A stretch of DNA of 64,000 bases from Sulfitobacter sp. DFL-14 (GCF_003335585.1 NZ_QBFD01000046.1:335345-399344), one strand, 5' to 3'; shown: positions 7,595 to 18,748, counted from the first letter of the stretch. The notes: generated from the letters alone by a model not told the origin. Numbers and translations: made by a program.

Positions 7595-9178
7595 ATGACG
7601 CCCGATTTCGACCTGCTGGTTATCGGCGGGGGCATCAACGGTTGCGGAATTGCGCGCGATGCGGCGGGCAGGGGGCTGTCCGTTTGTCTGGCCGAGATGA
7701 ACGACATCGGGTCGGCCACTTCGGCCTCGTCCACCAAGCTGTTTCATGGCGGCTTGCGGTATCTGGAATATTTCGAGGTGCGCCTTGTGCGCGAGGCCCT
7801 GGTGGAGCGGGAAACGCTGTTGCGGGCGATGCCGCATATTTCCTGGCCCATGCGGTTTGTGCTGCCCTACCACGATTCCATGCGGTTCGACACGACCACA
7901 CCGACGTCGAAACTGCTGAACACCTTCATGCCCTGGATGAAAGGGCGCAGGCCCGCCTGGCTGATCCGGCTGGGGTTGTTCATGTACGACAACCTGGGCG
8001 GTCGGAAGATCCTGCCGGGGACCAGCAGCGTCGATCTGCGCAACAGTCCCGAAGGCGCGCCGCTGAATGCCAAATTCGAACATGCCTATGAATATTCGGA
8101 TTGCTGGGTCGAGGATTCGCGCCTTGTGGTGCTGAATGCCCGCGATGCGGAGATGCGTGGCGCACGTATCCTGCCGCGTCACAAGGTCGTCAGCGCGGAC
8201 CCTTCCGGTGACGGCTGGACCGTGACGATACAGGACACCAACACCGGGCAGGACATCACTGTCACCGCGCGGATGATCGTGAACGCGGCCGGCCCCTGGG
8301 TTGGCGACGTGCTGCGGGGCACGATCAAAAGCAACCAGACAGGTGGCGTGCGGCTGGTGCGCGGCAGCCATATCGTGACCAAGCGGCTGTTCGATCACGA
8401 CAAATGCTATTTCTTTCAGGGGATGGACGGGCGGATCATCTTTGCCATTCCCTATGAGACCGACTTTACCCTGATCGGCACCACGGATCAGGAGCATCAC
8501 GACCCGGACGTGAAGCCGGAATGCACCCCGGAAGAGCAGCGCTATCTGGTTGATTTCGTGAACGAATATCTGGCCGATCCCATTTCGACCGATGACATCG
8601 TCTGGACCTATTCCGGTGTGCGCCCGCTCTATGACGACGGGGCCAGCAGCGCGACGGCGGCGACCCGCGATTATACCATCCATCTGGATCAAAGCCGGGG
8701 CGCCCCTGCGGTAAATGTCTTTGGCGGCAAGATCACGACCTATCGGCGGCTGGCCGAAAGCGCGCTGGAAAAGGTCGGCGAGGTTCTGCACGTCAAGGGG
8801 CCATGGACCGCCGGTGTGGCCCTGCCGGGTGGAGATTTCCCGGTCGACGGGGTGTTGCCGCTGATGGACGGGCTGATGCGCGACTACAGCTTTCTTGACC
8901 CGAATTGGGCCCGTCGTCTGGTGCGCGCTTATGGCACCCAGGCCCGTATGGTCCTTGGCGATGCCACTGTCGCCGCCGATCTGGGGCAGCATTTCGGGGC
9001 GGGATTGACCGAACGCGAAGTGCGCTGGCTGATGGACAATGAATATGTGCAGCGTGCCGAAGACGTGGTCTGGCGGCGCAGCAAGCTGGGTCTGCGGATG
9101 ACAGCAGCGGAAATCAAGGCACTTGACGGGTGGATCGCCAAGGCGACGGATCATCCCGTTTCAAAGGCCGCGGAGTAA
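7595..9178 (+). CDS. glpD: Glycerol-3-phosphate dehydrogenase, aerobic
   Basis: A 527-residue FAD enzyme, slightly longer than E. coli GlpD. The FAD-binding motif GGGINGCGIARDAAGRG lies at residues 11-27, followed by SSTKLFHGGLRYLEYFEVRLVREAL, which is diagnostic for GlpD. Later family blocks include RMIVNAAGPWVGDV and TYSGVRPLYDDG. It oxidises sn-glycerol-3-phosphate to dihydroxyacetone phosphate and passes electrons to quinone at the membrane. It is the first gene of the glp operon and is followed after 11 bases by glpS. Confidence 0.95.
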   Translation: MTPDFDLLVIGGGINGCGIARDAAGRGLSVCLAEMNDIGSATSASSTKLFHGGLRYLEYFEVRLVREALVERETLLRAMPHISWPMRFVLPYHDSMRFDTTTPTSKLLNTFMPWMKGRRPAWLIRLGLFMYDNLGGRKILPGTSSVDLRNSPEGAPLNAKFEHAYEYSDCWVEDSRLVVLNARDAEMRGARILPRHKVVSADPSGDGWTVTIQDTNTGQDITVTARMIVNAAGPWVGDVLRGTIKSNQTGGVRLVRGSHIVTKRLFDHDKCYFFQGMDGRIIFAIPYETDFTLIGTTDQEHHDPDVKPECTPEEQRYLVDFVNEYLADPISTDDIVWTYSGVRPLYDDGASSATAATRDYTIHLDQSRGAPAVNVFGGKITTYRRLAESALEKVGEVLHVKGPWTAGVALPGGDFPVDGVLPLMDGLMRDYSFLDPNWARRLVRAYGTQARMVLGDATVAADLGQHFGAGLTEREVRWLMDNEYVQRAEDVVWRRSKLGLRMTAAEIKALDGWIAKATDHPVSKAAE

Positions 9179-9189
9179 CTGGGGGAAAG

Positions 9190-10278
9190 ATGGCGCTGGA
9201 ATTCAAAAACGTGTCCAAGGTGGTCAATGGTGAGACACATATCCACCCGACCAATCTGACACTTGAGGCGGGCACGATGAACGTGCTTCTTGGCCCGACC
9301 TCGTCGGGCAAGACGTCGCTGATGCGGCTGATGGCCGGGCTGGATGTGCCAACCGGCGGCCAGGTGTTCTGGGACGGCACCGATGTGACCGGGATGCGGG
9401 TGCAGGACCGAAAGGTCGCCATGGTTTATCAGCAGTTCATCAATTACCCGTCGATGACCGTCTATGACAACATCGCCTCGCCCCTGCGGCTGATGGGCAA
9501 GTCAAAGGCAGAGATCGACGTGGGCGTGAAACAGGCCGCCGCACTGATGCAGCTGGAACCGATGCTGGACCGCAAGCCGCTGGAACTGTCCGGCGGGCAA
9601 CAGCAGCGCTGCGCCCTGGCGCGGGCGCTGGTCAAGAACGCGGGCCTTGTCCTGCTGGACGAACCGCTGGCCAATCTCGACTACAAGCTGCGCGAGGAAC
9701 TGCGCGTGGAGATTCCCAAGATCTTCGAGGAATCCGGCGCGGTCTTCGTCTATGCCACCACAGAGCCGGAAGAGGCGCTGTTGCTGGGCGGCAATACCGC
9801 CACCATGTGGGAGGGGCGCGTGACCCAGTTCGGCCCGACCCCCACGGTCTATCGCCAGCCGGTCGATGCCACCACTGCGCGGGTGTTCAGCGATCCTCCG
9901 ATGAATTTCCTCGATATCACCAAACAGGGTGGCACGCTGACCTTCGGGCAGGGGCACACAGCCCCAGCGACAGGTCCCTTGGCAGACCTCCCTGATGGTA
10001 TCTACATTGCAGGTTTCCGGCCCAACCACGTCGAAATCGCGCAGCCTGCGGACGGCGCCGTCACGTTCGACACCCGCCTTTCCGTCACCGAACTGACCGG
10101 GTCCGAAACCTTCGTCCACCTCGACTACGCTGACCGCAAATGGGTCGGCCTTATTCACGGCGTGCATGATCTGAAGCTGGGCAGCGCGCTGCCCGTCTAT
10201 CTGGACCCACGTCACATCTACATCTTCAGCGTAACGGGCGACCTGGTGGCACCAGCGTCCTACGCGCTGGCAGCCTGA
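9190..10278 (+). CDS. glpS: Glycerol ABC transporter ATP-binding protein GlpS
   Basis: A 362-residue MalK-like ATPase with a C-terminal regulatory/OB region. Motifs: Walker A GPTSSGKT (35-42), intact signature LSGGQ (133-137), and Walker B LVLLDE (153-158). The switch histidine is replaced: the usual YVTHD reads YATTE, putting Thr at 191. The partner GlpT shows the complementary pattern. The start is the ATG at 9190 after GGGGGAAAG. Gene order matches the rhizobial glpSTPQUV glycerol importer. Confidence 0.9.
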   Translation: MALEFKNVSKVVNGETHIHPTNLTLEAGTMNVLLGPTSSGKTSLMRLMAGLDVPTGGQVFWDGTDVTGMRVQDRKVAMVYQQFINYPSMTVYDNIASPLRLMGKSKAEIDVGVKQAAALMQLEPMLDRKPLELSGGQQQRCALARALVKNAGLVLLDEPLANLDYKLREELRVEIPKIFEESGAVFVYATTEPEEALLLGGNTATMWEGRVTQFGPTPTVYRQPVDATTARVFSDPPMNFLDITKQGGTLTFGQGHTAPATGPLADLPDGIYIAGFRPNHVEIAQPADGAVTFDTRLSVTELTGSETFVHLDYADRKWVGLIHGVHDLKLGSALPVYLDPRHIYIFSVTGDLVAPASYALAA

Positions 10279-10288
10279 GGAGCGGGAC

Positions 10289-11365
10289 ATGGCCAAGATC
10301 ACCCTCGACAACCTCGCACATTCCTATCTGTCCAATCCGACGGGTGAGGATGACTTTGCCCTGAAAGAGCTGAACCACGTCTGGACCGACGGCGAGGCCT
10401 ATGCGCTGCTGGGGTCTTCGGGCTGTGGCAAGTCCACGCTGCTCAACATCATCTCCGGTCTGCTGCACCCCAGTCAGGGACGCATCCTGTTTGATGACAA
10501 GGACGTCACACAGGCCACCACCGCCGCGCGCAACATCGCGCAGGTGTTCCAGTTTCCGGTGGTCTACGACACGATGACGGTGCGCGACAATCTGGCCTTT
10601 CCATTGCGCAACCGGGGCGAGGACCCCGGCTATATCGCGGAACGGGTCCAGAAGATCGCCCAGATGATCGGCATGGAAGACGTGCTGAACCGCCGCGCGC
10701 GGGGGCTGACCGCTGACGCTAAGCAAAAGATTTCACTGGGCCGCGGCATGGTGCGCGAGGATGTGAACGCGCTGCTGTTCGACGAGCCGCTGACGGTCAT
10801 CGACCCGCATATGAAGTGGGAACTGCGCACGCAGCTGAAATCGCTGCACCATGAGTTCGGCCATACGATGATCTATGTGACCCATGACCAGACCGAGGCG
10901 CTGACCTTTGCCGACAAGGTGGTGGTCATGTACGATGGCCGCGTGGTGCAGATCGGCACCCCGCAAGAGCTGTTTGAGCGGCCCGAGCATACCTTTGTCG
11001 GCTATTTCATCGGTTCGCCGGGGATGAACGTGATTCCTGCCGAAATCTCCGGCACGCAGGCGGTGGTCAATGGCACCGCGCTGACTCTGCAGCAGAACTA
11101 TGGCGCGCCGACAGGCAATGTCGCCCTGGGTGTACGGCCCGAGTTCGTCAGCCTGACAAAAGGCAATGGCCTGCCGGTCAAGGTGCGCCGGGTCGAAGAC
11201 GTGGGCCGCAACAAAATCGTGCGCGCCGATCTTTTTGGCAAGGAAATCAACATCGTGTCCCCCGAAGGGCAAGAGATTTCGCCGGACATGAACCACATCA
11301 CCTTCGCCCCGGATCATGTGAACGTCTATGTGAACGACTGGCGTCAACAGGGGGCGGTGGCATGA
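10289..11365 (+). CDS. glpT: Glycerol ABC transporter ATP-binding protein GlpT
   Basis: A 358-residue MalK-like ATPase. Walker A GSSGCGKS (42-49), Walker B ALLFDE (161-166) and a normal switch histidine in YVTHD (H199) are present. The signature motif is degenerate: LTADAKQ (140-146) stands where LSGGQ is expected. Together with GlpS, which has LSGGQ but no switch histidine, this gives one canonical and one degenerate composite ATP site. This ABC-type GlpT is unrelated to the E. coli GlpT antiporter. A 76-base gap separates it from glpP. Confidence 0.9.
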   Translation: MAKITLDNLAHSYLSNPTGEDDFALKELNHVWTDGEAYALLGSSGCGKSTLLNIISGLLHPSQGRILFDDKDVTQATTAARNIAQVFQFPVVYDTMTVRDNLAFPLRNRGEDPGYIAERVQKIAQMIGMEDVLNRRARGLTADAKQKISLGRGMVREDVNALLFDEPLTVIDPHMKWELRTQLKSLHHEFGHTMIYVTHDQTEALTFADKVVVMYDGRVVQIGTPQELFERPEHTFVGYFIGSPGMNVIPAEISGTQAVVNGTALTLQQNYGAPTGNVALGVRPEFVSLTKGNGLPVKVRRVEDVGRNKIVRADLFGKEINIVSPEGQEISPDMNHITFAPDHVNVYVNDWRQQGAVA

Positions 11366-11441
11366 CAAAGCACATCCGCCACACAGCATGCCGGGCCGCA
11401 CGCGCCTGCCAAGGGCAGAAAATTGATGAGAGGGCCGCCAG

Positions 11442-12311
<870 letters not shown>

Positions 12312-12312
12312 G

Positions 12313-13178
<866 letters not shown>

Positions 13179-13179
<1 letters not shown>

Positions 13180-13463
13180 TGAAGAACAAACGAGAATGGT
13201 TAGTTACAGGTTACGATAGCACAGAAACGATCTACGAGGAACGGTATCCACTTTCCGCTTTTTCTGAAAAGCAGATGGCGACTTTCCTGCAAAGACTGGT
13301 TTGCAAATTTTTGACTTTCGAAGAAATAGCAACGCATTCGAGAAAGCGGCGAAATAAGGAAAATCATAGTGAACTCGAAATTCGAGTCGAAGGCGACGCA
13401 CAACATTATGTTGTTTCAGTCGGCTCAAATCCTCATTTCATCGCTATAGCGAAGGAGTTCTGA
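13179..13463 (+). CDS. Small AT-rich hypothetical protein inserted in the glp operon
   Basis: This 94-residue protein starts MKNKREWLVTGYDSTETIYEERY; a GTG one codon upstream is also open. I do not recognise it. It is charged and soluble, with no signal peptide or membrane segment. By eye its base composition is near 43 % GC, against well over 60 % in glpQ and glpU, and it uses codons such as TTA and AGA that are rare here. It is coupled to glpQ through TGATG, and its last codons contain the AAGGAG site of glpU. This looks like a recently acquired ORF that settled into the operon without polarity. Confidence 0.6.
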
Positions 13464-13467
13464 ATTT

Positions 13468-13740
13468 ATGGACTGGATGGCATGGACCTGGCCGACGGCG
13501 ATCTTCTTTATCGTCATTGCCTGCACCCTGATCACTTTCACCTTTCTGGCAATCAAATTTCCCGAAACGCCGCGCCGTGGCGTTCTGGGCATGGAGACGA
13601 CGCGCGGCGATCGTCTTTTCATCACACTTCTGGGAAGCGCCTTTCTCAATCTGGCGTGGCTTGGAATTGTCGGGGCGAACCAGCCGTATGCCCTGATTGT
13701 CTGCCTTGTCTATGCCGTGGCGGTGTTTCGCTGGGTCTAG
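13468..13740 (+). CDS. glpU: Small integral membrane protein GlpU (DUF2160 family)
   Basis: A 90-residue protein with about three hydrophobic segments: TAIFFIVIACTLITFTFLAI, LFITLLGSAFLNLAWLGIVGA and PYALIVCLVYAVAVF. The central PRRGVLGMETTRGDRLFI is characteristic of the DUF2160 proteins encoded between the permease and binding-protein genes of glycerol ABC operons (GlpU in Rhizobium). Its exact role in transport is not established. The AAGGAG ribosome site lies inside the preceding AT-rich ORF. Confidence 0.85.
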   Translation: MDWMAWTWPTAIFFIVIACTLITFTFLAIKFPETPRRGVLGMETTRGDRLFITLLGSAFLNLAWLGIVGANQPYALIVCLVYAVAVFRWV

Positions 13741-13818
13741 GCAATGTGGTTCCACCGCGGCCGGGTGTCATCCGGCTGCATACGATTACATAACGTTTCG
13801 AAAATTAGGGAGGAAACG

Positions 13819-15540
13819 ATGAAACTTAATCTGAAATCAAGTACAGCCGTTGCGCTGGCACTTGGAATGCTCAGCGGCCCGGCATTTGCCGACATGGATG
13901 CCGCCAAGGCGTTTCTGGATGCCGAAATCGGCGATACATCGGTGCTCAGCCGCGCCGACCAGGAAGCTGAAATGCAGTTCTTTGTCGATGCTGCAGCACC
14001 CTATCAAGGCATGGAGATCAAGGTCGTCTCCGAAACCATCACCACGCATGAATATGAAAGCCAGGTACTGGCTCCCGCGTTCACTGCGATCACCGGCATC
14101 AAGGTCACCCATGACCTGATCGGCGAAGGCGACGTTGTCGAAAAGCTGCAAACACAGATGCAGTCGGGCGAGAACATCTATGATGCCTACATCAACGACT
14201 CTGACCTGATCGGCACCCACTGGCGCTATCAGCAGGTTCGTAACCTGACAGACTGGATGGCAGGTGAGGGCGCGGACGTGACCCTGCCGACGCTGGATCT
14301 GGACGATTTCATCGGCACTTCCTTCACCACCGGTCCCGATGGCAAGCTGTACCAGCTTCCGACCCAGCAATTCGCGAACCTCTATTGGTTCCGCTATGAC
14401 TGGTTCAACGACGAAAAGAACATGGCCGATTTCAAAGAGAAATATGGCTATGATCTGGGTGTCCCGGTCAACTGGTCGGCCTATGAGGACATTGCCGAGT
14501 TCTTCACCGGTCGTGATCTGTCGCACATGGACGTGAACGGCGAAGTTTACGGCAACATGGACTATGGCAAGAAAGACCCCAGCCTGGGTTGGCGTTACAC
14601 CGATGCCTGGATGTCCATGGCCGGCATGGGCGACGTGGGTGAACCCAATGGCCTGCCGGTCGACGAATGGGGCATTCGCGTGAACGACCAGTCGCAACCG
14701 ACTGGCTCCTGTGTGACCCGTGGCGGTGCCACCAACTCGCCCGCTGCCGTCTATGCGGTGACCAAGGCGATCGAATGGCTGCAAAACTATTCGCCCCCTG
14801 CCGCGGCCGGTATGACATTCTCCGAAGCGGGCCCGATCCCCGCTCAGGGCAACGTCGCTCAGCAGATGTTCTGGTACACGGCCTTCACCGCCGACACGGT
14901 GAAACCCGACCTGCCGGTGATGAACGAAGACGGCACGCCCAAGTGGCGCATGGCCCCTTCTCCCCACGGTGCCTATTGGAAAGAGGGCCAGAAGATCGGC
15001 TATCAGGACGCAGGCAGCTGGACGCTGATGAAATCAACCCCCGTGGATCGCGCACAGGCCGCATGGCTTTATGCACAGTTCGTGGTGTCGAAAACGGTTG
15101 ATTTGAAGAAATCGGATGTGGGTCTGACCTTTATCCGTGAATCGACCATCGACAGCGACCATTTCTCCGAACGCGCACCGCGTCTGGGTGGTCTGGTGGA
15201 ATTCTACCGCTCGCCCGCCCGCGTGGCATGGTCGCCCACTGGTACCAACGTGCCAGATTACCCCAAGCTGGCCCAATTGTGGTGGCAGAACATCGGCGAC
15301 GCCATGTCCGGTGCGAAAACACCTCAGCAGGCTCTGGATGCGCTCTGCGCAGATCAGGAAAAAGTGCTTGAGCGTCTGGAACGTGCCGGGGTGCAAGGTG
15401 ACCTTGGTCCGAAGCTGAACGAAGAGGAAAGCGCCGAATACTGGTTCGAACAGCCCGGCGCGCCCTATCCCAAGCTGGAGAACGAGGACGAGGAGCCCAA
15501 GACCGTCGCTTATGACGAGCTGATCAAATCCTGGGAATAA
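13819..15540 (+). CDS. glpV: Glycerol ABC transporter substrate-binding protein GlpV
   Basis: A 573-residue extracellular solute-binding protein. The Sec signal peptide is MKLNLKSSTAVALALGMLSGPAFA, with cleavage after AFA. The start is the ATG at 13819, preceded by AGGGAGGAAAC; the open frame begins further upstream without a ribosome site. It belongs to the large maltose-type binding-protein cluster used by glp operons. It should capture glycerol in the periplasm and deliver it to GlpPQ. A strong terminator hairpin follows 21 bases after the stop, which may keep GlpV mRNA in excess over glpK. Confidence 0.9.
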   Translation: MKLNLKSSTAVALALGMLSGPAFADMDAAKAFLDAEIGDTSVLSRADQEAEMQFFVDAAAPYQGMEIKVVSETITTHEYESQVLAPAFTAITGIKVTHDLIGEGDVVEKLQTQMQSGENIYDAYINDSDLIGTHWRYQQVRNLTDWMAGEGADVTLPTLDLDDFIGTSFTTGPDGKLYQLPTQQFANLYWFRYDWFNDEKNMADFKEKYGYDLGVPVNWSAYEDIAEFFTGRDLSHMDVNGEVYGNMDYGKKDPSLGWRYTDAWMSMAGMGDVGEPNGLPVDEWGIRVNDQSQPTGSCVTRGGATNSPAAVYAVTKAIEWLQNYSPPAAAGMTFSEAGPIPAQGNVAQQMFWYTAFTADTVKPDLPVMNEDGTPKWRMAPSPHGAYWKEGQKIGYQDAGSWTLMKSTPVDRAQAAWLYAQFVVSKTVDLKKSDVGLTFIRESTIDSDHFSERAPRLGGLVEFYRSPARVAWSPTGTNVPDYPKLAQLWWQNIGDAMSGAKTPQQALDALCADQEKVLERLERAGVQGDLGPKLNEEESAEYWFEQPGAPYPKLENEDEEPKTVAYDELIKSWE

Positions 15541-15561
15541 TCCCTGATTGCATGATACTGC

Positions 15562-15588
15562 GGGGGGCCTTGAACGGCCCCCCGTTTT
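15562..15588 (+). terminator. Rho-independent terminator or attenuator between glpV and glpK
   Basis: An 8-bp perfect GC stem, GGGGGGCC and GGCCCCCC, encloses the loop TTGAAC and is followed by GTTTT. It lies 21 bases past the glpV stop and 26 bases before the glpK ATG. It probably terminates a fraction of transcripts. Confidence 0.8.
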
Positions 15589-15614
15589 GCCCTTTGATCC
15601 AGAGCGTGCGCCCC

Positions 15615-17102
15615 ATGAAATACATACTGTCGATCGACCAAGGCACCACCTCCAGCCGTGCCATCCTTTTTGACGAAACCCTGAACCTCAAGGCGATGTC
15701 GCAAGAGGAGTTTCGCCAGATATTTCCCAAGTCCGGCTGGGTCGAACATGATCCTTCCGATCTGTGGAGCACGACCGCAGGCACCTGCCGCGCCGTGATC
15801 GAACGCGCGGGCATCGACGCGCGCGATATCATTTCCATCGGCATCACCAACCAGCGCGAAACCACCGTCGTCTGGGACAAGAATTCCGGCAAGCCGGTCC
15901 ATAATGCCATCGTCTGGCAAGACCGCCGCACCGCCGAATTCTGCAAATCTTTGCGCGATGCGGGGCACGCCGACATGGTGGCCGACCGCACCGGCCTGCT
16001 GCTGGACCCGTATTTTTCCGCGACCAAGGTCAAGTGGATACTGGACAACGTGGATGGCGCGCGCGACGCAGCGCAGGCGGGCGATCTGCTGTTCGGCACC
16101 GTCGATTGCTATCTGATCTGGAAGCTGACAGGCGGCGAGGTGCATGCCACCGATGCCACCAATGCCGCGCGCACCATGCTCTATGATATTCGCAAGGGAC
16201 GCTGGAGCCAGACCATCTGCGACCTGTTCGACATTCCCATGTCGATGCTGCCGGATGTGCGCGACAGTGCCGCCGATTTCGGCACCACCCGCGCCGATCT
16301 ATTTGGCCGCCCGATTCCCATTCTGGGTGTCGCAGGCGACCAGCAGGCCGCGACCATCGGGCAGGCCTGCTTTGAACCGGGCATGCTGAAATCCACATAT
16401 GGGACCGGATGTTTTGCCTTGCTGAACACCGGCGATACCCCGGTAAGGTCGCAAAACCGTCTGCTGACCACCATTGCCTATCAACTGGATGGCAAGCCGA
16501 CCTATGCGCTGGAAGGGTCGATTTTTGTGGCCGGTGCCGTGGTGCAATGGCTGCGCGACGGGCTGAAGATCATCCGCGAAGCGTCAGAGACCCAACCGCT
16601 GGCCGAGGCTGCCGACCCCACACAGGAAGTCGTGCTCGTGCCCGCCTTTACCGGGCTGGGCGCGCCTTATTGGAACCCTGACTGCAGGGGCGCGATCTTT
16701 GGGCTGTCACGCAACTCCGGCCCGCAGGAACTGGCCAAGGCCGCCTTGGAAAGCGTCGGCTACCAGACCCGCGACTTGCTGGAGGCGATGCATGCCGACT
16801 GGACCGGGCAGGGGGCCGAGCCGGTGTTGCGCGTCGATGGCGGGATGAGCGCATCGGACTGGGCCATGCAGTTCCTGTCCGACATCATCGACGCGCCGGT
16901 TGACCGGCCCAAGGTGCTGGAAACCACCGCTCTTGGTGTTGCCTGGCTGGCCGGGATGAAGGCGGGCGCGCTGCCGGACCGGGAAGCCTTTGCCAGGGGA
17001 TGGGCGCTGGACCGGCAATTCGAACCGGCAATGGACGCCCGGACCCGCGACCGGAAATATGCCGGCTGGAAGCGTGCCGTGGACTCTACGCTGGCGTATT
17101 GA
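15615..17102 (+). CDS. glpK: Glycerol kinase
   Basis: A 495-residue FGGY kinase beginning MKYILSIDQGTTSSRAILFDE, whose N-terminal phosphate-binding loop is typical of GlpK. Other family blocks are AIVWQDRRTAEFCKSL, GVAGDQQAATIGQACFEPGMLKSTYGTGCF and RVDGGMSASDWAMQFLSDI. Its length equals that of well-studied bacterial glycerol kinases. It phosphorylates imported glycerol to glycerol-3-phosphate, the substrate of GlpD and the inducer sensed by GlpR. Confidence 0.95.
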   Translation: MKYILSIDQGTTSSRAILFDETLNLKAMSQEEFRQIFPKSGWVEHDPSDLWSTTAGTCRAVIERAGIDARDIISIGITNQRETTVVWDKNSGKPVHNAIVWQDRRTAEFCKSLRDAGHADMVADRTGLLLDPYFSATKVKWILDNVDGARDAAQAGDLLFGTVDCYLIWKLTGGEVHATDATNAARTMLYDIRKGRWSQTICDLFDIPMSMLPDVRDSAADFGTTRADLFGRPIPILGVAGDQQAATIGQACFEPGMLKSTYGTGCFALLNTGDTPVRSQNRLLTTIAYQLDGKPTYALEGSIFVAGAVVQWLRDGLKIIREASETQPLAEAADPTQEVVLVPAFTGLGAPYWNPDCRGAIFGLSRNSGPQELAKAALESVGYQTRDLLEAMHADWTGQGAEPVLRVDGGMSASDWAMQFLSDIIDAPVDRPKVLETTALGVAWLAGMKAGALPDREAFARGWALDRQFEPAMDARTRDRKYAGWKRAVDSTLAY

Positions 17103-18253
17103 CCTTGCCAGGGGACCGTCAGCATTTCGGCATTTCATGCCCGACGTCGGTGCATTTTGGTGCGGGCAAAGCCACAGACCTGCCCGGCCTGCTGCCTGAC
17201 GCGCCCGCGCGTATCCTCTTTGTCCAGGGGGCAAGCGGCCATGCCGCGGCAGGCGTCCTCGCGGCGCTGCGCGCGGCCGGTCACGCTATTACCCTTGTCA
17301 ATTGCCCCGGCGAACCCTCTGTTGATGCGGTCAATGCGGCATTGGCACAGCTGGACGATCCGACGCATGTGATCGCCTGCGGCGGCGGCGCGGTGATCGA
17401 CATGGGCAAGGCGCTGGCGGCACTGGCTGAGCATGGCCTGACCTTGCCAATGGATTTTGCAACATTGCCGCCATTGACCGCCCGGCGGAACATCCGCCTG
17501 TTGGCCCTGCCAACAACAGCGGGCACCGGGGCAGAAGTTACCGCCAATGCCGTGATCGACGTGCCCGCCAAAGGCGCGAAGATCAGCATCAGGGGGGCCG
17601 CATTGATCCCCGATATCGCAGTGATCGACCCTCTGCTGGCTCAAACGGCCCCTGCGGGTGTGGTGCTCGCTTCCGGGCTGGACGCGGTGGCACAGGTGAT
17701 CGAAAGCTATACCTCCAGTGCCGCGACACCCTTTTCGATGGCATTGTGCCGCCCTGCGATACCACTGGGCCTCGCCGCGCTGCGGCAGGTTATCGAAACG
17801 CCCGACATCGGGGCCTGGGAAAACATGTGCTGGACCAGCCTGTCCAGCGGGCTTGCGCTGGCCAACTCTGGATTGGGTGCGGCGCATGGGCTTGCCTCTG
17901 TGCTTGGTGCGCAACTCGGGGCACCGCATGGCGCGCTTTGTGGCAGATTGCTGATCCCGACGCTGCGCGTGAATCTTGAATTCAGCCGCGAAACCCCGGA
18001 AATACAGGACAGGATCACCTATTGCCTGCAGGCCATTTCAGATGCGTTTGCCCCAACACGCGCCGCCGATGCGCTGTCGGGTTTTGAGGCCTGGGTGAAT
18101 GCGAAGGGATTGCCAAGATTGTCAGACATGGGGCTGTCACAAGATCGCATCTCAGCTCTGGCGGAACTGGGCAGCAAAGCCTCTTCCAGTCAGAAAAATG
18201 CGGTGCCGCTCCCGGTGCAGGCCTATGAAGCGATCCTGCAGGAGGCATTCTGA
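17099..18253 (+). CDS. Iron-type (group III) alcohol dehydrogenase family protein
   Basis: A 384-residue protein if it starts at the TTG at 17099, which overlaps the glpK stop. An ATG at 17000 is open but would overlap glpK by 103 bases. The family nucleotide motif CGGGAVIDMGKALAAL and TTAGTGAEVT are present. Metal ligands by the usual scheme are Asp195, His263 (AAHG) and His277 (APHG). The first histidine is Gln199 (GLDAVAQVIESY instead of DALxH). It may be an alcohol, glycerol or maleylacetate-type reductase; the substrate is not readable. Its position suggests a role in glycerol or polyol metabolism. Confidence 0.75.
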   Translation: MTLPGDRQHFGISCPTSVHFGAGKATDLPGLLPDAPARILFVQGASGHAAAGVLAALRAAGHAITLVNCPGEPSVDAVNAALAQLDDPTHVIACGGGAVIDMGKALAALAEHGLTLPMDFATLPPLTARRNIRLLALPTTAGTGAEVTANAVIDVPAKGAKISIRGAALIPDIAVIDPLLAQTAPAGVVLASGLDAVAQVIESYTSSAATPFSMALCRPAIPLGLAALRQVIETPDIGAWENMCWTSLSSGLALANSGLGAAHGLASVLGAQLGAPHGALCGRLLIPTLRVNLEFSRETPEIQDRITYCLQAISDAFAPTRAADALSGFEAWVNAKGLPRLSDMGLSQDRISALAELGSKASSSQKNAVPLPVQAYEAILQEAF

Positions 18254-18325
18254 CGCTTCAGAGAGAACGCACCCTCAGACGATGGGAACAGGATTCTCAT
18301 AGGCGGGATGCCTGCGCAGATTTCA

Positions 18326-18748
18326 TCAGGCCAGCTTCAGCAACAGCTGCTTGAGCATTTCGCCATTGCCCGAGTCCAGAAGCGCGCTGAGCGCGCGGTC
18401 CTGTTCCTCTGCGTCCTTACGGATCTGGAGCATGCGCCTGCGGCCGAGGTTGGTCAGCAGCAGGTTGATCTGGCGCTGGTCGGTGGCGGAAATCTGACGG
18501 TGAACCAGGCCATCCGACACCATGCGATCCACCAGCTTGCTCAACGCCGGGGGATTGATCAACGCGCGTTTGGCCAGTTCCCCCATTGTCAGCCGCTGGT
18601 CGATGTCGAGGCATTCCATCACGCGCCATGCGGTGATCTGGATGCCATGTGCCTTCAGCCGGGCACTCAGCGAATTGCTGACCGAACGATGCGCGGCTTC
18701 CAGTGCGTAGGAAAGATGGCGTTCAAATGAGATCGGCTCAGTCGTCAT
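18326..18748 (-). CDS. MarR family transcriptional regulator of the amide-uptake module
   Basis: A 140-residue winged-helix regulator. The DNA-binding part reads RLTMGELAKRALINPPALSKLVDRMVSDGLVHRQISATDQRQINLLLTNLGRRRM, with the wing at DQRQINL. It is divergent from the AmiC-like gene. The interval contains an AT-rich palindrome suited to a MarR dimer, and a related palindrome precedes the flotillin gene. I infer that this protein represses both. It converges on the alcohol dehydrogenase across 72 bases with no clear terminator. Confidence 0.85.
   Translation of the reverse strand: MTTEPISFERHLSYALEAAHRSVSNSLSARLKAHGIQITAWRVMECLDIDQRLTMGELAKRALINPPALSKLVDRMVSDGLVHRQISATDQRQINLLLTNLGRRRMLQIRKDAEEQDRALSALLDSGNGEMLKQLLLKLA

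Noticed and set aside
7493..9154. A 553-codon minus-strand open frame opposite glpD
   Set aside because: Composition is typical of antisense frames in GC-rich DNA, there is no domain, and glpD on the plus strand is unmistakable.
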